Shown in pieces: positions 34,275 through 44,766 of a stretch of 63,302 nucleotides of DNA. A program made the position numbers and the translations under genes. Under the pieces are notes generated by a model, which was not told where the DNA came from, ran no database searches, and saw only the letters and a program-made list of their open reading frames with translations. Each line of letters begins with the position of its first letter. Position 1 is the first letter of the stretch. Source of the stretch: Symbiodinium natans (taxonomy: Eukaryota; Sar; Dinophyceae; Suessiales; Symbiodiniaceae). The stretch covers positions 267,981 through 331,282 of the forward strand of contig CAJNDS010000091.1 of assembly GCA_905221605.1 (NCBI GenBank). The letters run 5' to 3'.

Positions 34275-34387
34275 GGGTTTACGAAAATAAGGGACCGCTA
34301 GCTAATTTAGTCACCCAAATAGTAGGACTCCCTTGTAACAAGGACCCCATTAAGGTACCCCCCCCCCCCCTACTTTCGGAAACTCCC
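34275..34387. mobile_element. Family C inverted-repeat element
   Basis: GGGTTTACGAAAATAAGGG at one end and TTTCGGAAACTCCC at the other form an imperfect inverted repeat. The interior reads AAATAGTAGGACTCCCTTGT and AACAAGGACCCCATTAAGGT. A poly-C run (34358-34370) interrupts the right side. It shares its order of blocks with 61265-61375 and 22130-22218. Confidence 0.5.
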
Positions 34388-34661
34388 ATATAGGCCTTAC
34401 GGTTTGTGGTTTAGGGTTTAGGACATGTAGTGCTTCAAAAACATCGAGAGGATGTGCCATACCTCGACCCTAAACCCTTAACCCTAAACCCTAAACCCTA
34501 AAAAACCAAAATGGAACGCTTACTCAGCGCCTGGGACCTCAACTAACATTCACCCAGTGCACGGCGCGTGCTTTGAGGTCATGCTGCCCCTCCATTGGCT
34601 ACGGGGTCCCTAAACCCTAAACCCTAAACCCTAAACCCTTAGCCCCTAACAAACACTCAGC

Positions 34662-34716
34662 TCACAGGTCGAACTCTTTCCAGAAGTCGTCGTCGGCATC
34701 GTCCTCACCCCATCCA
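34662..34716 (-). CDS. Terminal exon candidate: acidic C-terminus
   Basis: After a TTTTGAG| acceptor, one base completes a codon, then the frame reads GWGEDDADDDFWKEFDL and TGA. The GWG-acidic-aromatic pattern repeats that of 40624-40673, so together with 38455-38576 and 35369-35410 it would form the acidic tail of one minus-strand gene. A rival exists on the + strand: 34668-34732 has a CTCACAG| acceptor and a near-perfect AG|GTAAGG donor and is open (VELFPEVVVGIVLTPSTQ). The strand is therefore not settled. Confidence 0.35.
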
Positions 34717-35368
34717 CTCAAAACCTTACCAGGTAAGGGTCCATGTCCCCCACCTCCACTCGTATAGAGCTTAAGGCTGAGGGCTAAGGGCTAAGGGCTA
34801 AGGGTTAAGGGGCTAGGGTTTAGGGTTAAATGACAACAAAGTCCTAACATCCTATTCATAAAGCCCAGAATCTCAGAAGGTGTCAAAGAAACGTGGGAAT
34901 CCCGCCGGGCTGCAGCTGAGGACGCCCAAGTAACCGATAAGCCTATGAGACACAAGACTTGCGCTGCGTCGTTGTAATGACTTCTTTACCCTGAGCCCTA
35001 AACCCTAAACCCAGGCCGTGGACCCGAAACTGATTAGAACGGTTTTGTTGGGTAGTTCATGTTCAAGTTCTAGAGGGAAACGCCCGACTCGGGAAGAAGC
35101 ACCGTTGGGATTCCAGTTCTCATGTCGAGCATCACCTTTGGGATAGAGAACTGCCCATGCAAACTCTTAGCCCTAAGCCCTAAAAAACCTAAACCCTAAA
35201 CCCTAAACCCTACACCCCAGACCCTGCCCCAAACCCACTTTGAAACCCCTCTTCGAACCCTTCAGTACCCCCCACCCAGCCCTAAACCCTAAACCCTAAA
35301 CCCTAAACCCTAAACCCTAAACCCTAAACCCTAAACCCTAAACAGCATAACCGGGGCCAAGGACCAAC

Positions 35369-35410
35369 TTCATGGCTGGCATGCTGTTGGCCTCCGATGG
35401 GGTCCGAGGT
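35369..35410 (-). CDS. Exon candidate: small linker exon
   Basis: A 42-base block between AACTCCAAG| and GAA|GTTGGT. In phase 2 to 2 it reads PRTPSEANSMPAM, which joins in frame to the blocks at 38455 (upstream) and 34716 (downstream). An alternative phase 0 reading (TSDPIGGQQHASHE) is also open. It sits between a CCCTAAA array at 35280-35343 and a TTTAGGG array at 35427-35568. Support comes only from splice sites and phase. Confidence 0.3.
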
Positions 35411-35426
35411 CTTGGAGTTGGCGGGT

Positions 35427-35569
35427 TTAGGGCTTAGGGTTTAGGGTTTAGGGCTTAGGGTTTAGGGTTTAGGGTTTAGGGCTTAGGGTTTAGGGTTTAG
35501 GGTTTAGGGTTTAGGGTTTAGGGTTTAGGGTTTAGGGTTTAGGGTTTAGGGTTTAGGGAACCTCGATGA
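35427..35569 (+). repeat. Telomere array, about 20 units with GCTTAGG variants
   Basis: TTTAGGG with three evenly scattered GCTTAGG variants in the first half, then perfect units. With 35280-35343 (C-rich) and 35652-35720 (G-rich) it makes a cluster of three arrays in 440 bases. Confidence 0.95.
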
Positions 35570-35617
35570 GGAACTGGAAAAGAGGAAAGCTGCAAGAGCA
35601 ACGAGAAAGCAGCTGGT
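35570..35617 (+). other. Coiled-coil-like open block after telomeric AG
   Basis: Immediately after a 20-unit TTTAGGG array, with TTTAG|GG as the possible acceptor, the + frame reads NLDEELEKRKAARATRKQL and meets a CTG|GTATCG donor. On the minus strand the same bases form two pyrimidine-rich acceptors, so the coding look may be the complement of a splice tract. Recorded as ambiguous. Confidence 0.2.
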
Positions 35618-36056
35618 ATCGGGGCTTAGGGCTCTCCATGCTCTGGCGATGCTTTAGGGTTTAGGGTTTAGGGTTTAGGGTTTAGGGTTTAGGGTTTAGG
35701 GTTTAGGGTTTAGGGTTTAGCAGCCTTTCATCGGATTATTTGGGCCTCTGGTTTCGGCGGGCTTTTGTGCAACCTTTACGCCCCCCCAACGCAAAACTAC
35801 TTCCTCTATGGTTTTGAGTACATGGGTCTCTCCACCCTAAACCCTAAACACCAACTAAACCCTATGTAAACCCTAAGCCCGAAACCCTGACATCTGAGAA
35901 CCCTAAACCCTAACACCTGACATCGGAGAACCCTAAGCATTCAACGGCACGCCTTGGGCGCAGCGGACTTCGCCGGGGCTGCAGGTTTCGCAGGAAGCGC
36001 GGCAGCCTTGTTTCAGGGAGAGCTTTGTAGGGTCTTAAGAGTTCCAGGGTTTGTGG

Positions 36057-36170
36057 TCCCTAAACCCTAAACCCTAAACCCTAAACCCTAAACCCTAAAC
36101 CCTAAACCCTAAACCCTAAACCCTAAACCCTAAACCCTAAACCCTGGGTTTCAGGGTTTAGGGTCTTAGG
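36057..36170. repeat. Tail-to-tail telomere array
   Basis: About twelve CCCTAAA units are followed, through CCCTGGGTTTCAGGG, by TTTAGGG units near 36150. This is the opposite polarity to 13457-13553 and would fold into a hairpin. Confidence 0.8.
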
Positions 36171-38454
36171 GGTGTCAGGGTAGGGATTAGGGTCTTTGGG
36201 TTTAGGGCTGCTGAGGCTTCATTGGTCTTAGGGTCTCAAGGGTTGAGGATCTTCGGGTTTCAGGGGCCTACGCAGGGTTTTGGGGTTCAGGGTTTCCCTA
36301 CACCCTAAACCCTAAACCCTAAACCGTAAACTGCTAAAGCCGGAACTCGAAGGGTCTCGTGACTGGGAGGAGCGCTGGATTCAGGCTTTTGCGAGGAGTC
36401 TTGGCGTTTCGGGGAGTTTAGGGTTTCGGGTTTAGGGTTTTAGGGTTTTAGGGTTTTAGGGTTTTAGGGTTTTAGGGTTTAGGGTTTAGGGTTTAGAATT
36501 TAGGGTTTAGAGGCTTCATATAAGGTTGCTCTGGTTTGGGATCCAGCATTTAGGGTTCGAACCCTAAGCCCAGAACCCGAAACCGCAACACCCGAAACCC
36601 CAGACCCTAAACCCTAAACCCTAAACCCTAAATCCTAAACCCTAAACCCTAAACCCCAGACCCTAGAAGCCGGGATCCGAGTTGGGACTCGGGGGTTGGG
36701 GGTTTAGGGTTTGTAGGGTTTAGAGTTTAGGATCTGCTTGCAACTTCTGACGGGTTTAGGCTTTAGGGTTTAGGCTTTAGAGTTTAGGGTTTAGGATTTA
36801 GGGAACTGCTGATGCCTCTCTAAACCCCACAGCCAAAACCAGAACCTTGTGCAGCCTAACCCTCCGGGCATAGGGTTTAGGGTTTAGGGTTTAGGGCTTA
36901 GGGTCCTAAACAAAGGCCCGCCTTCTTTGCGGCCGCAGGCGGTGCCTTCGGCGCACCTCACGTCCGAAGTGGAATGCTTGGGTTTTTGTTGCCGCTTTGG
37001 CCTCAAGCTTGGGTTCGGGGTTTGGGGTTTGGGGTTTAGGGTTTAGGGTGCAACTCAACCCCAAGCCACGAAAGTCTACAACTTATGTCCTTATAAAACC
37101 CTGATAGCTCAACCCGACGCCGTCAACCCGAAACCCTGGACCCCAAGCCACCAGTGGTTGAGGAGTTTGGCTTAGGGTTTAGGGTTTAGGGTTCAGGGTT
37201 TTGGGTCAGCTGTTTAGGGTTTCGGGCTTAGTTTAGGGTTGACTCAAGATCTCAAGCCGCATGTGACAGGCCGGTGTTGGGATGTCTCTACCACCTACTT
37301 GGAGCCCTGAAAGCATACAAAACAGCAGACCCTGACACCCCCCCCCCCCCCCACCCCCCAATTTCAGGGTTTAGGCTTTAGGGTTTAGGGCCTGTAGGGC
37401 TTGCCTTGAGTTTTGGGGTTTAGGGGGTCTTTAGGGTCTGGGGTCCGGGGTTCAAGAAGTGGGCACATCCCAAAATACCCCAAAATACGATAACCCTTGA
37501 TGATATAACCCTAAACCCGAAACCCTAAACCCCCAAAGCCCCAAACCCCCAAACCCAAACTAAACCCAAGACCCTAAACCCCTGAACCCCAAAGTCCAAA
37601 CCTAAACCCTAGACCCTAAACCCCTAAACCCTAAAGACCCAAACCCCAAAGCCCCAAACCCTAAACCCTAAACCCTAACCCCTAAACCCTAAACCCTAAA
37701 GGCCCAAACCCTAAACCCTAAACCCGAAACCCCTCAACCCCTCAACCCCTAAACCCCTAAACCCTAAACCCTAAACCCCTAAACCCTGAACCACCCTGAA
37801 CGAAAGGCTTTCGAGCAAGTGGCTGGGCACGGCGGCGCTCGCAGTCCTCCATGCAGCTCAAGGGTTTTAGGAAGGCTTAGGGTTAGGGTTAGGGTTTAGT
37901 GTTTAGGGTTCAGGTTTTTAGGGTTCAGGGTTCAGGATTCACAGGGTTTAGGATTCACAGGGTTTAGGGTTCATAAGGTTTAGGGTTCATAGGGTTTAGG
38001 GCTTATAGGGTTTAGGGTTGAGGGTTTAGGGTTCAGGGTGACAGGAGGCTCTCATACACACTAAGACTCAACCCTCCTCACAGGGCACGCCTAAGTGTTG
38101 GAACCTCCCACCTCCCACATCCATCGAAAAGCCTTCCGGCTTAGGGTTTACCCTAAACCCTAAACCCTAAGCCCTAAGCCCTAAACCCTAAACCCCTAAA
38201 CCCTAAACCCTAAACCCTGAACTCTAAACCAAAAGCCGGCGCGCCTTCCGCACCTTCGGGGAAGGCTCCCCGGTAGTATACCAAGTTCATGGACCTACCT
38301 GAATCATTATTGTTCTTACTTTCCCCCCCCCCGCCAGCTAGGGCCCTTAAAAGAGGACAAGTCTACTCAAAACTAGGGTTTCGGGCTAGGGTGTAGGGTT
38401 TGGGTTTAGGTTCAGGGCGACCCTTGAAAAGCCTGAGCCCTAAACCCTAAACAC

Positions 38455-38576
38455 CTTCCCCGCACGAGGGTCGGAGACAGTCTGGGTGCCCCCCACGGAG
38501 GGGCAGGTGCGTCAAGATCGTCGAAGAAGTCGTCCTGGGTCACGCTAGCGCTCAGCCCCACAAGGCTTTTGGGAGC
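38455..38576 (-). CDS. Exon candidate: DDFFDDLD segment
   Basis: This 122-base block has a pyrimidine-rich acceptor (GTGTTTTTCAG|) and a donor GGGGAAG|GTGTTT that runs straight into telomere repeat. The phase 0 frame contains the string SVTQDDFFDDLDAPAPPWG and is open throughout, with about two thirds G/C at third positions. It ends in phase 2, which matches the candidate exon at 35369-35410. The acidic, aromatic, proline-rich composition suggests a disordered tail. I do not recognise the protein. Confidence 0.5.
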
Positions 38577-38975
38577 CTGAAAAACACCGAGTGCCACAAG
38601 CACCTTGCACAAAACCCAAGTTCCTTCTGTAAATTTAAGGCCTCAGGGTGTAGGGTTTAGGGCGCGTTGCTTAGGGCTTAGGGTGTTTAGGGTTCACCTG
38701 TGTTTTGGGGTGCTTCTGAAGCTGCCAATGTGACAAATACATGTAAAAGAGCAGCACGCTGTGAATGTCGCTCTGTTGTTGATGTCACTGAACTTGCCAA
38801 CCTTACCAGTGCTTACGTCATTATACCCCAAGTGCGATTCTTCTTTTCGATGCCTATCTGCTTCCCTGAACCACTGAAACCTAACCCAAACTCCAAACAC
38901 CTCAACACCTCATCCCAAAACTCTTGCAAATCAGAGACGCCCCTAGCCCTGCCCTAAGCCCCAAACCCTTGTCCC

Positions 38976-39126
38976 TAAACTCGTAAACCCTAAGCGATCC
39001 TAGAACCCTAGACCCTCAATGACAGCTACACCCTAAGTCCTAAACCCTACTAAAACTCGTAAACCCTAAGCGATCCTAGAACCCTAGACCCTCAATGACA
39101 GCTACACCCTAAGTCCTAAACCCTAC
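38976..39126. repeat. Exact 76-base tandem duplication
   Basis: The unit from AAACTCGTAAACCCTAAGCG to AGTCCTAAACCCTACT occurs twice back to back with no mismatch seen. It mixes unique sequence (CAATGACAGCTACACC) with telomere units, so the duplication copied both together. Perfect identity means it is recent. Confidence 0.9.
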
Positions 39127-39839
39127 ACCCTAAGTCCTAAACCCTAAACCCTAAACCCTAAACCCTAAACCCTAAAGCCCAGAGGCCTGAACATGTCCGA
39201 GGCACTCCGATGTCAGATGCTGGCGCGGCCCGTGGTTGCCCAGCCTCCCTGAAAGAGGGCGTTTAAGGCTTTATGGGGCTTTATTCGGCTTTAAGGTTTA
39301 GGGTTTAGGGTTTAGGGTGGCTTTGTGGGGCTTTTCGGGTTTTCAGGGCTTCTAGGGTTCAGGGTTTAGGATTTCGGGTGTTTAGGGCTTTAGGGCATTT
39401 AAGGTTGGAGAGGGTTTATAGGGTTCTAAAGGGTTTCTAGGGCTTATAGGGTAGAAGGGTTTGGGGTTCGAAGGTTTCCGGGTCTGCAGGGGATATCTAG
39501 GGCTTGTACAGGGCTTCTAGCAACTGTAGAAAGGGTGTGTAGGTTTTTTAGCTTAGGGATTTAGGTGGGTGATAGGGCTCACAGGGTTCATAATGTTATG
39601 GGCTGTAGTGATAAGGTTGGGGTGTACAGGGAACGTAGGATTTATAGGTCTTTTCGGGTTTTCATTAAGCGTGCTTCCAATTGCTGCCATATCATTTGCT
39701 CCGTACCATCTGCGGTCTCTCAGGAAACCCTAAAGCCCAAAAGTGCGGGGCAGGTAGCCCTGCTGGGCCCGGAGGTGCAAAAGCAGGGACTGGAGGAAGT
39801 GCAATCGCAGGAGCAGGGGTGAGCGGTCCTCCAGGACTC

Positions 39840-40074
39840 ATGGCATGGGAGCACTTGGGAAATGAGCTGATCGCGCTCCTGCGCCCAGAAATTCACCACG
39901 AGGCGGTGGGCAAGCGCTGTGGTCCCTCAGGATCAGGTGGTGCTGAGGAGAGTCGGATTTGCCGTCCGTGCCCTAGCTCAAGAGCTCTTTGACGAAGCCA
40001 TCGCTTCCCATCGGCCCTCATGGAGATACCGTGACAGCGGAACACATCTTGCAGCCTCTGTGGCGCGGGTTTAG
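39840..40074 (+). pseudogene. GC-rich coding-like island in two frames
   Basis: One + frame begins MAWEHLGNELIALLRPEIHH and runs to about 39920. The overlapping frame then reads VVLRRVGFAVRALAQELF and continues to a TAG supplied by a TTTAGGG unit at 40072. The change of frame without splice sites suggests a frameshifted exon relic, or two exons with an unseen intron. Base composition differs sharply from the neighbouring repeats. Minus-strand readings are also open. Confidence 0.25.
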
Positions 40075-40623
40075 GGGTTTAGGGTTAAGTTGCAGGGTTC
40101 AAGGCTCTTAAAAAAAGAAGCTCTGACAGCGGGCTCATTTTTCAGGGTGCTTCTGAGCCAGAAGACCATCCACAAACAACGCTTTTTGGGACTCCCCACA
40201 CCCAGACGGCTCGGCCCGCGGACCTTAAACCCTGAACCCTAAACCCTAAACCCTAAACCCTAAATTTGGTAACCCCCAATGCTCCCCCTGCAGACCTGGC
40301 TCCTTGACTCTAAAATCTGTAGCAAGTTGCGCACAGAGTCGCTCGCATTGATAAAGGCGGCATAGGAAGTTCAAGCACATTTCTGAATCTCCAAGGCCCA
40401 AGTCCAGAAACCGTGAATCTCCAATTAAAAACCAAAACCCTTAGATGCAAAACCTATATCCCATACTTCTTAACAGAGCAAAGCGCTTCACTCAGGATTT
40501 CGGGCTTAGGGTTCAGGGTTCAGGGTTCAGGGTTCAGGGTTTAGGGTTTAGGGTTTAGGGTTTAGGGTTTAGGGTTTAGGGTGTAGGGTTTAGGGTTTAG
40601 GGTTCCTAAGAAGGAGGGCGCAC

Positions 40624-40673
40624 CCAGCCATGCCGCCGAAGAGGTCGTCGTCGTCATCGCCCCACCCACCTCT
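40624..40673 (-). CDS. Exon candidate: acidic WGDDDDDLF segment
   Basis: A 50-base block on the minus strand, between a strong acceptor ATCTGCAG| and a donor GCTGG|GTGCGC, encodes RGGWGDDDDDLFGGMAG. The D5-L-F cluster with flanking glycines looks like a short linear motif of a trafficking or scaffold protein; no family is assigned. Third positions are about 75 percent GC. The opposite strand is also open (a lysine/serine reading and a valine-rich reading), which is why confidence is limited. The acidic-aromatic theme recurs in order at 38576-38455 and 34716-34662 on the same strand. Confidence 0.4.
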
Positions 40674-41307
40674 CTGCAGATTTGATGGAATCACGAAAAG
40701 GGTTTAGGGTTTAGGGTTTAGGGTTTAGGGTTTAGGGTTTAGGGTTTAGGATTTAGGGTCTAGGGCTTCGGGTTCAAGGTGCGTGGTCTAGGGGTGCGCT
40801 TCTTGGATTTGGGAAGAGCTTTTCGATTCTCAGCGGTGGTATTTGAGAATCCCCTCCCACCAAAGCCCAAAACGTAGATGCCCCGTGCGTCCAAGAGTCT
40901 AACCCTAAACCCGAAACGCTGCACCAGAACCCTAAACCCTGAACCCTGTTGCAGGTGCTTGGGATGTCTTCGGGGCTGATTGGACGGAGGGAAGCCCTCA
41001 ACCCGAAACCCCAAGCTCTAAACTCCCAAAAGCCCGGAAACCCCAAGAGTTACAGGGAACCCAAAGCCAAAACCCTACATATAGTTAACTCTAATATCAA
41101 GCATGCGAAGCCGTCAGCCCTGCAAGCATTAAGCCCTACATACCCTAAGCGTACTAGACCACTAGACCCTAAACCCGAATTCCTGCACTCCCATGCCTAC
41201 ACCCTAAATACCTTCAACACCCTCCAGCCTAAGCCCTAAGCCCCAAATCCTAAATCCGAGGTCCCACAGCCTCATCCCAACACCCTCAAAACCCTCAACA
41301 TAGTCAA

Positions 41308-41480
41308 CCCTAAAACCCTAAAACCCTAAAACCCTAAAACCCTAAAACCCTAAAACCCTAAAACCCTAAAACCCTAAAACCCTAAAACCCTAAAACCCTA
41401 AAACCCTAAAACCCTAAAACCCTAAACCCTAAACCCTAAGCCCTGAATAAACCCTAAACCCTAAACCCTAAACCCTGAAC
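41308..41480 (-). repeat. CCCTAAAA octamer array then CCCTAAA
   Basis: About 14 units of the eight-base variant CCCTAAAA (41308-41424) followed by normal heptamers to 41480. G-rich octamer blocks of the same variant (TTTTAGGG) occur at 26577-26620 and 36432-36478. Confidence 0.9.
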
Positions 41481-42070
41481 CCTAACCCCAACGTTTCGAC
41501 CCTGGCCTCCTTCCTCGTCTTCATCGAGGCCAAGCGAGTTCATGCCTCGCCGCTGACTGCAGGCTTGGGTTTCGGGTTTCGGCCTAAACCCTACACCCCC
41601 AAAACCCTAAATCCCAATTCCCTAAACCCCAAACCCTAAACCCTAAACCCTAAACCCCATCTCCCTAAACTGCGGCACGCCCCGAAGCCAACTTCGCGCG
41701 AAGTTCGGGCTTGCAGGCGTGGGCCCAGAGACGAGGTGGTCCCTTTTTTACGGAGCCATATGATATATATATATATATATATAAAAGGGAAGCCCTACAC
41801 CCTAAACCCTAAACCATCCTAAACCCTAAACCCTAAACCTTAGCCCAAAAGAGAATTCCCTGCAGCCTGCATTGGCCTTGGCGGCCTTGGCCTCGGTGAC
41901 ACGCCCGAGGAAACGGTTTAGGGCTTAGGGCTTAGGGCTCAGGGTTACTGGCTTTGGGTGGTTTAGAGTTTAGGGTTTAGGGTCCAGCGTGTGGGATTTA
42001 GGATTTTGGAGACTGCGCTTAGGATTCTGAGAAGAGCAAGCTTGTAGTACTACTCTGGATTTGGTCCCAG

Positions 42071-42135
42071 TATACGTATGTCAATTTGGTGTGCGTAAAT
42101 CCCGAGTGGTGCACCAAGAGGCTTCCAGGAAGGAC
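42071..42135 (+). CDS. Exon candidate with GTAAGT donor
   Basis: Acceptor TTTGGTCCCAG|, donor GGAC|GTAAGT, 65 bases, phase 1 to 0, containing YVCQFGVRKSRVVHQEASRK. It is followed after a 42-base intron-like gap (GTAAGT...ACTCCAG) by 42178-42297 in the same frame. The gap is itself open, so it may be read through or spliced. This is the clearest + strand gene-like piece. Confidence 0.4.
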
Positions 42136-42177
42136 GTAAGTAGATTGTTGCTAAAAGCGCCAACCCCTAAACTCCAG

Positions 42178-42297
42178 AATCTCGCCATCAGCGCAAGACA
42201 TGAGCCTTGGAGCTTGTCTTCGATGGGAGGCCTATGCTCCGGCCTACTCCCCGAACATGCTTGCAAGCTTTGTTTGGCCATGTCGTTTGTTCAAGCG
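42178..42297 (+). CDS. Exon candidate, 40 codons
   Basis: Starts after CTAAACTCCAG| in phase 0 with NLAISARHEPWSLSSMGG and ends at CAAGCG|GTGTGT, followed by a CCCTAAA array. It is cysteine-containing and of mixed composition, with no recognisable domain. Together with 42071-42135 it is part of an 88-codon open frame (42061-42327). Confidence 0.35.
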
Positions 42298-42432
42298 GTG
42301 TGTAACGGTCCTAAAACCCTACCCTAAACCCTAAACCCTAAACCCTAAACCCTAAACCCTAAACCCTAAACCCTAAACCCTAAACCCTAAACCCTACACA
42401 CTTATGGGCACCAAGCCCTTCGGCTGTACTCC

Positions 42433-42649
42433 TACTTGGATGCTCATGGTACTTACCAAGAAGTGAGAACTGTAGTTAGAACCCACTTAGAAGCCCCTTA
42501 AGTGCCCCTAGTATGGCGATAAGTACAGTTGTAAGTACGGCTATAAGTACAGTTATAAATACAGATAGAAGTACAGTTATAAGTACAGCAATAAGCACAG
42601 TTCTAACTACAGTTATACTTGGTTAATGAGTACCGTGAACCTCCAAGTA
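42433..42649. mobile_element. Family A element with internal 12-base repeats
   Basis: Ends TACTTGGATGCTCATGG and ACCGTGAACCTCCAAGTA, in reverse orientation (centre AAGCCCCTTAAGTGCCCC). About eight degenerate copies of a 12-base unit, TATAAGTACAGT, at 42516-42620 lengthen it to 217 bases. On the minus strand the frame ending ELVRCQLTKPKNYLE runs into TTGGAG|GTTCAC and resumes after AAGTAG| as EYSRRAWCP. Confidence 0.6.
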
Positions 42650-44766
42650 GTTCTTCGGCTTTGTCAGTTGACATCGTACGAGCTCGACATCGCCTCGTGC
42701 CCAGCAGCAACAGGCTTCTTTGTCAGTCCAGTGTTTTCTTTATGCTGTATATGACATGACGACATCCTTGCACAAGCCATGGCAGATCCTCTGACTTGAG
42801 TCAGGCCTCTTGCCTTGCACCACCAAGCCCTGGAAACCTGAAACCCTAAACCCGAACTCACTTTTTTTGTCTCCCCATCCCAGAACAAAGCCAAAAACAC
42901 TTTAAAAAAAGAAGAGCAATAGGAAAGCAACCGTGTTGGGGTGGAATATAGCACACACACATACAACTTAAAACTGAAAAGAAATACTCAGCGCTCCGGC
43001 AGAGGAGGCACCCAGCTGCATGCCGGAATTCGGCGCTGGAGGGACTCGGTAAAGCAGCTTCATGGGCGTTTAGGGGTGGGGGGGTAAGCGGTTCTAGGGG
43101 GCCGGGTTTACTGTAATAAAAGTTGTTGGGCTCACAAGCCATAAGTTGTTCGATTTGTTCGAGTATTTAGTTTACGTTTTTCTATTGGGGCTGTATGTAG
43201 AGCCTAAAGGTTTCTTCCTTCGGGCTCAGGGTTTAGGGGGGAGGGTTTAGGGGGTATCTCGGGGTTGACAAGTGCTAGGGCTTATAGGGGGTACGTATCT
43301 CGGGGTTGACAGGCTTGTTCGGAGAAAGGTCGCCCGGCTTAGCCCCAGCACGAGGGTAATGTTTGGCAAGGGTTTAGGGATTACGGCAAGTTTTAGGGTT
43401 CAGGGGTGCATGGCTTAGGGTTAGGGATTCGGGTCTTGGGGTGTAGCCGTTTGAGCGTTTTGGGCGTGGTGGTGGTTAGGATTAGGGGCCACCGGGATCT
43501 GCAGAATCTTCAAAGAACAGTCAAAAACAATATCCTCCCCCAGTTCCCTCTCATCTTAGGCTAGTTGCATGGTCCCTTAACATGGGCCCGCAATTGGGGA
43601 CCCCTTGTATACCCCTTCTATTCATGGACCACGTATCTACCCTTAGAGCGCGCCCTAAACCCTAAACCCTAAACCCCAAACCCCAAACCCTAAACCCTAA
43701 ACCCTAGCAACCAAAGAGCCGCTCTGCCCTTGAATCCCCAAAAACTCCGAACCGTATAATCCGACCCCGACTCTAAGGCCACCCAACGCCCTACACCCTC
43801 AACTATCCTAACCCTAAACCCTAAGCCCTAAGCCCTAAGCCCTGAACCCAAAACCCCCTGAACCGAACACCCGAAACCAACAAAGCCTAACGCACCCAAA
43901 GACCCGAAACCCAAGACTTGCAGCCCTGAATTGCCCTAAACCCTCAACCCTTGAAGCCCGCAAAAACTCCGGTCAAAGACCAAATCGCCTCGCGTAGCAA
44001 CTCCCGCTGCGGCGTAGCCTTTCCACCGGCTTTATGCCAAGGGCTTCAGGTTTTGTAGGATTCAAGGTTCAGGGCTTAAGGTTTTAAAAGTCTAGCCCTA
44101 AACACTAAACCCTAAACCCCAAACCCCAAACCATAAGCCCTGCTTGTGAGCACTTGGACCACGGCGTTTGTCACGCGCCCCCAAAATGTCGTTCATCAGC
44201 GAAAGCATCTAAGCTGAACCCTAAACCCGAAGACTCAACGCATTCGGGCCCCAAGAAACCCCCAAAAGCCAAACACCAAAAGCCCCACACCTGCGCCCTG
44301 TCGCGGATTCCAGGGGCCACTACACAACCCTAAACCCTGAAGCCTGAACATTACACCCCACGTACCGAAGAAGGTCATAACCGCAGCCACCCTACTGTTA
44401 CCCTACTTACAAGTACCCATGAACCTGAAAGGAGGCCTTAGGGTTAAAGCACACAGCTTGAACCCGTATTGCAACCCGTAGCGTGAAACCCTAAACCTGC
44501 GCCCTAAACCCTAAACCTCTAAACCAGCTCGGCCCGACTGGCCTCCCGAATCCGCGACCTGGCAGCAAGAAACCAAGTCAATGGGAGGTGGCGATGAAGG
44601 GCCTCTGGGGGAGGGCATGGATGTAGGTTGGAAGAGCTCTGAAACCGCACCTTCTGTGGACAACATACCTACATTTGAAGAAAGAGGCTAAGAATCAATG
44701 AAATAACCGCCTAAGCCCCACCATAAGGGCGAATCATACTAAAAAAATACGGGGGCTGGATGGGTT

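Larger units (their letters stand above)
27400..34650. other. Region overview: arrays, minisatellite, fragments
   Basis: Arrays at 27605-27650 and 31700-31755 (C) and 27783-27855, 31880-31962, 33185-33260, 33420-33500 and 34170-34265 (G). The island 29320-29490 is coding-like on + (GDIVIIALRHGELLHLSPIE after TTCTGTCCAG|) and open on minus (MAQSDDDDVPPS), unresolved. 32160-32480 and 33500-33850 are unique with no call. Confidence 0.5.

Noticed and set aside
34668-34732. + strand exon VELFPEVVVGIVLTPSTQ with AG|GTAAGG donor
   Set aside because: The splice sites are excellent, but the minus reading fits a series of acidic exons with a stop. Kept as the rival explanation and not called.
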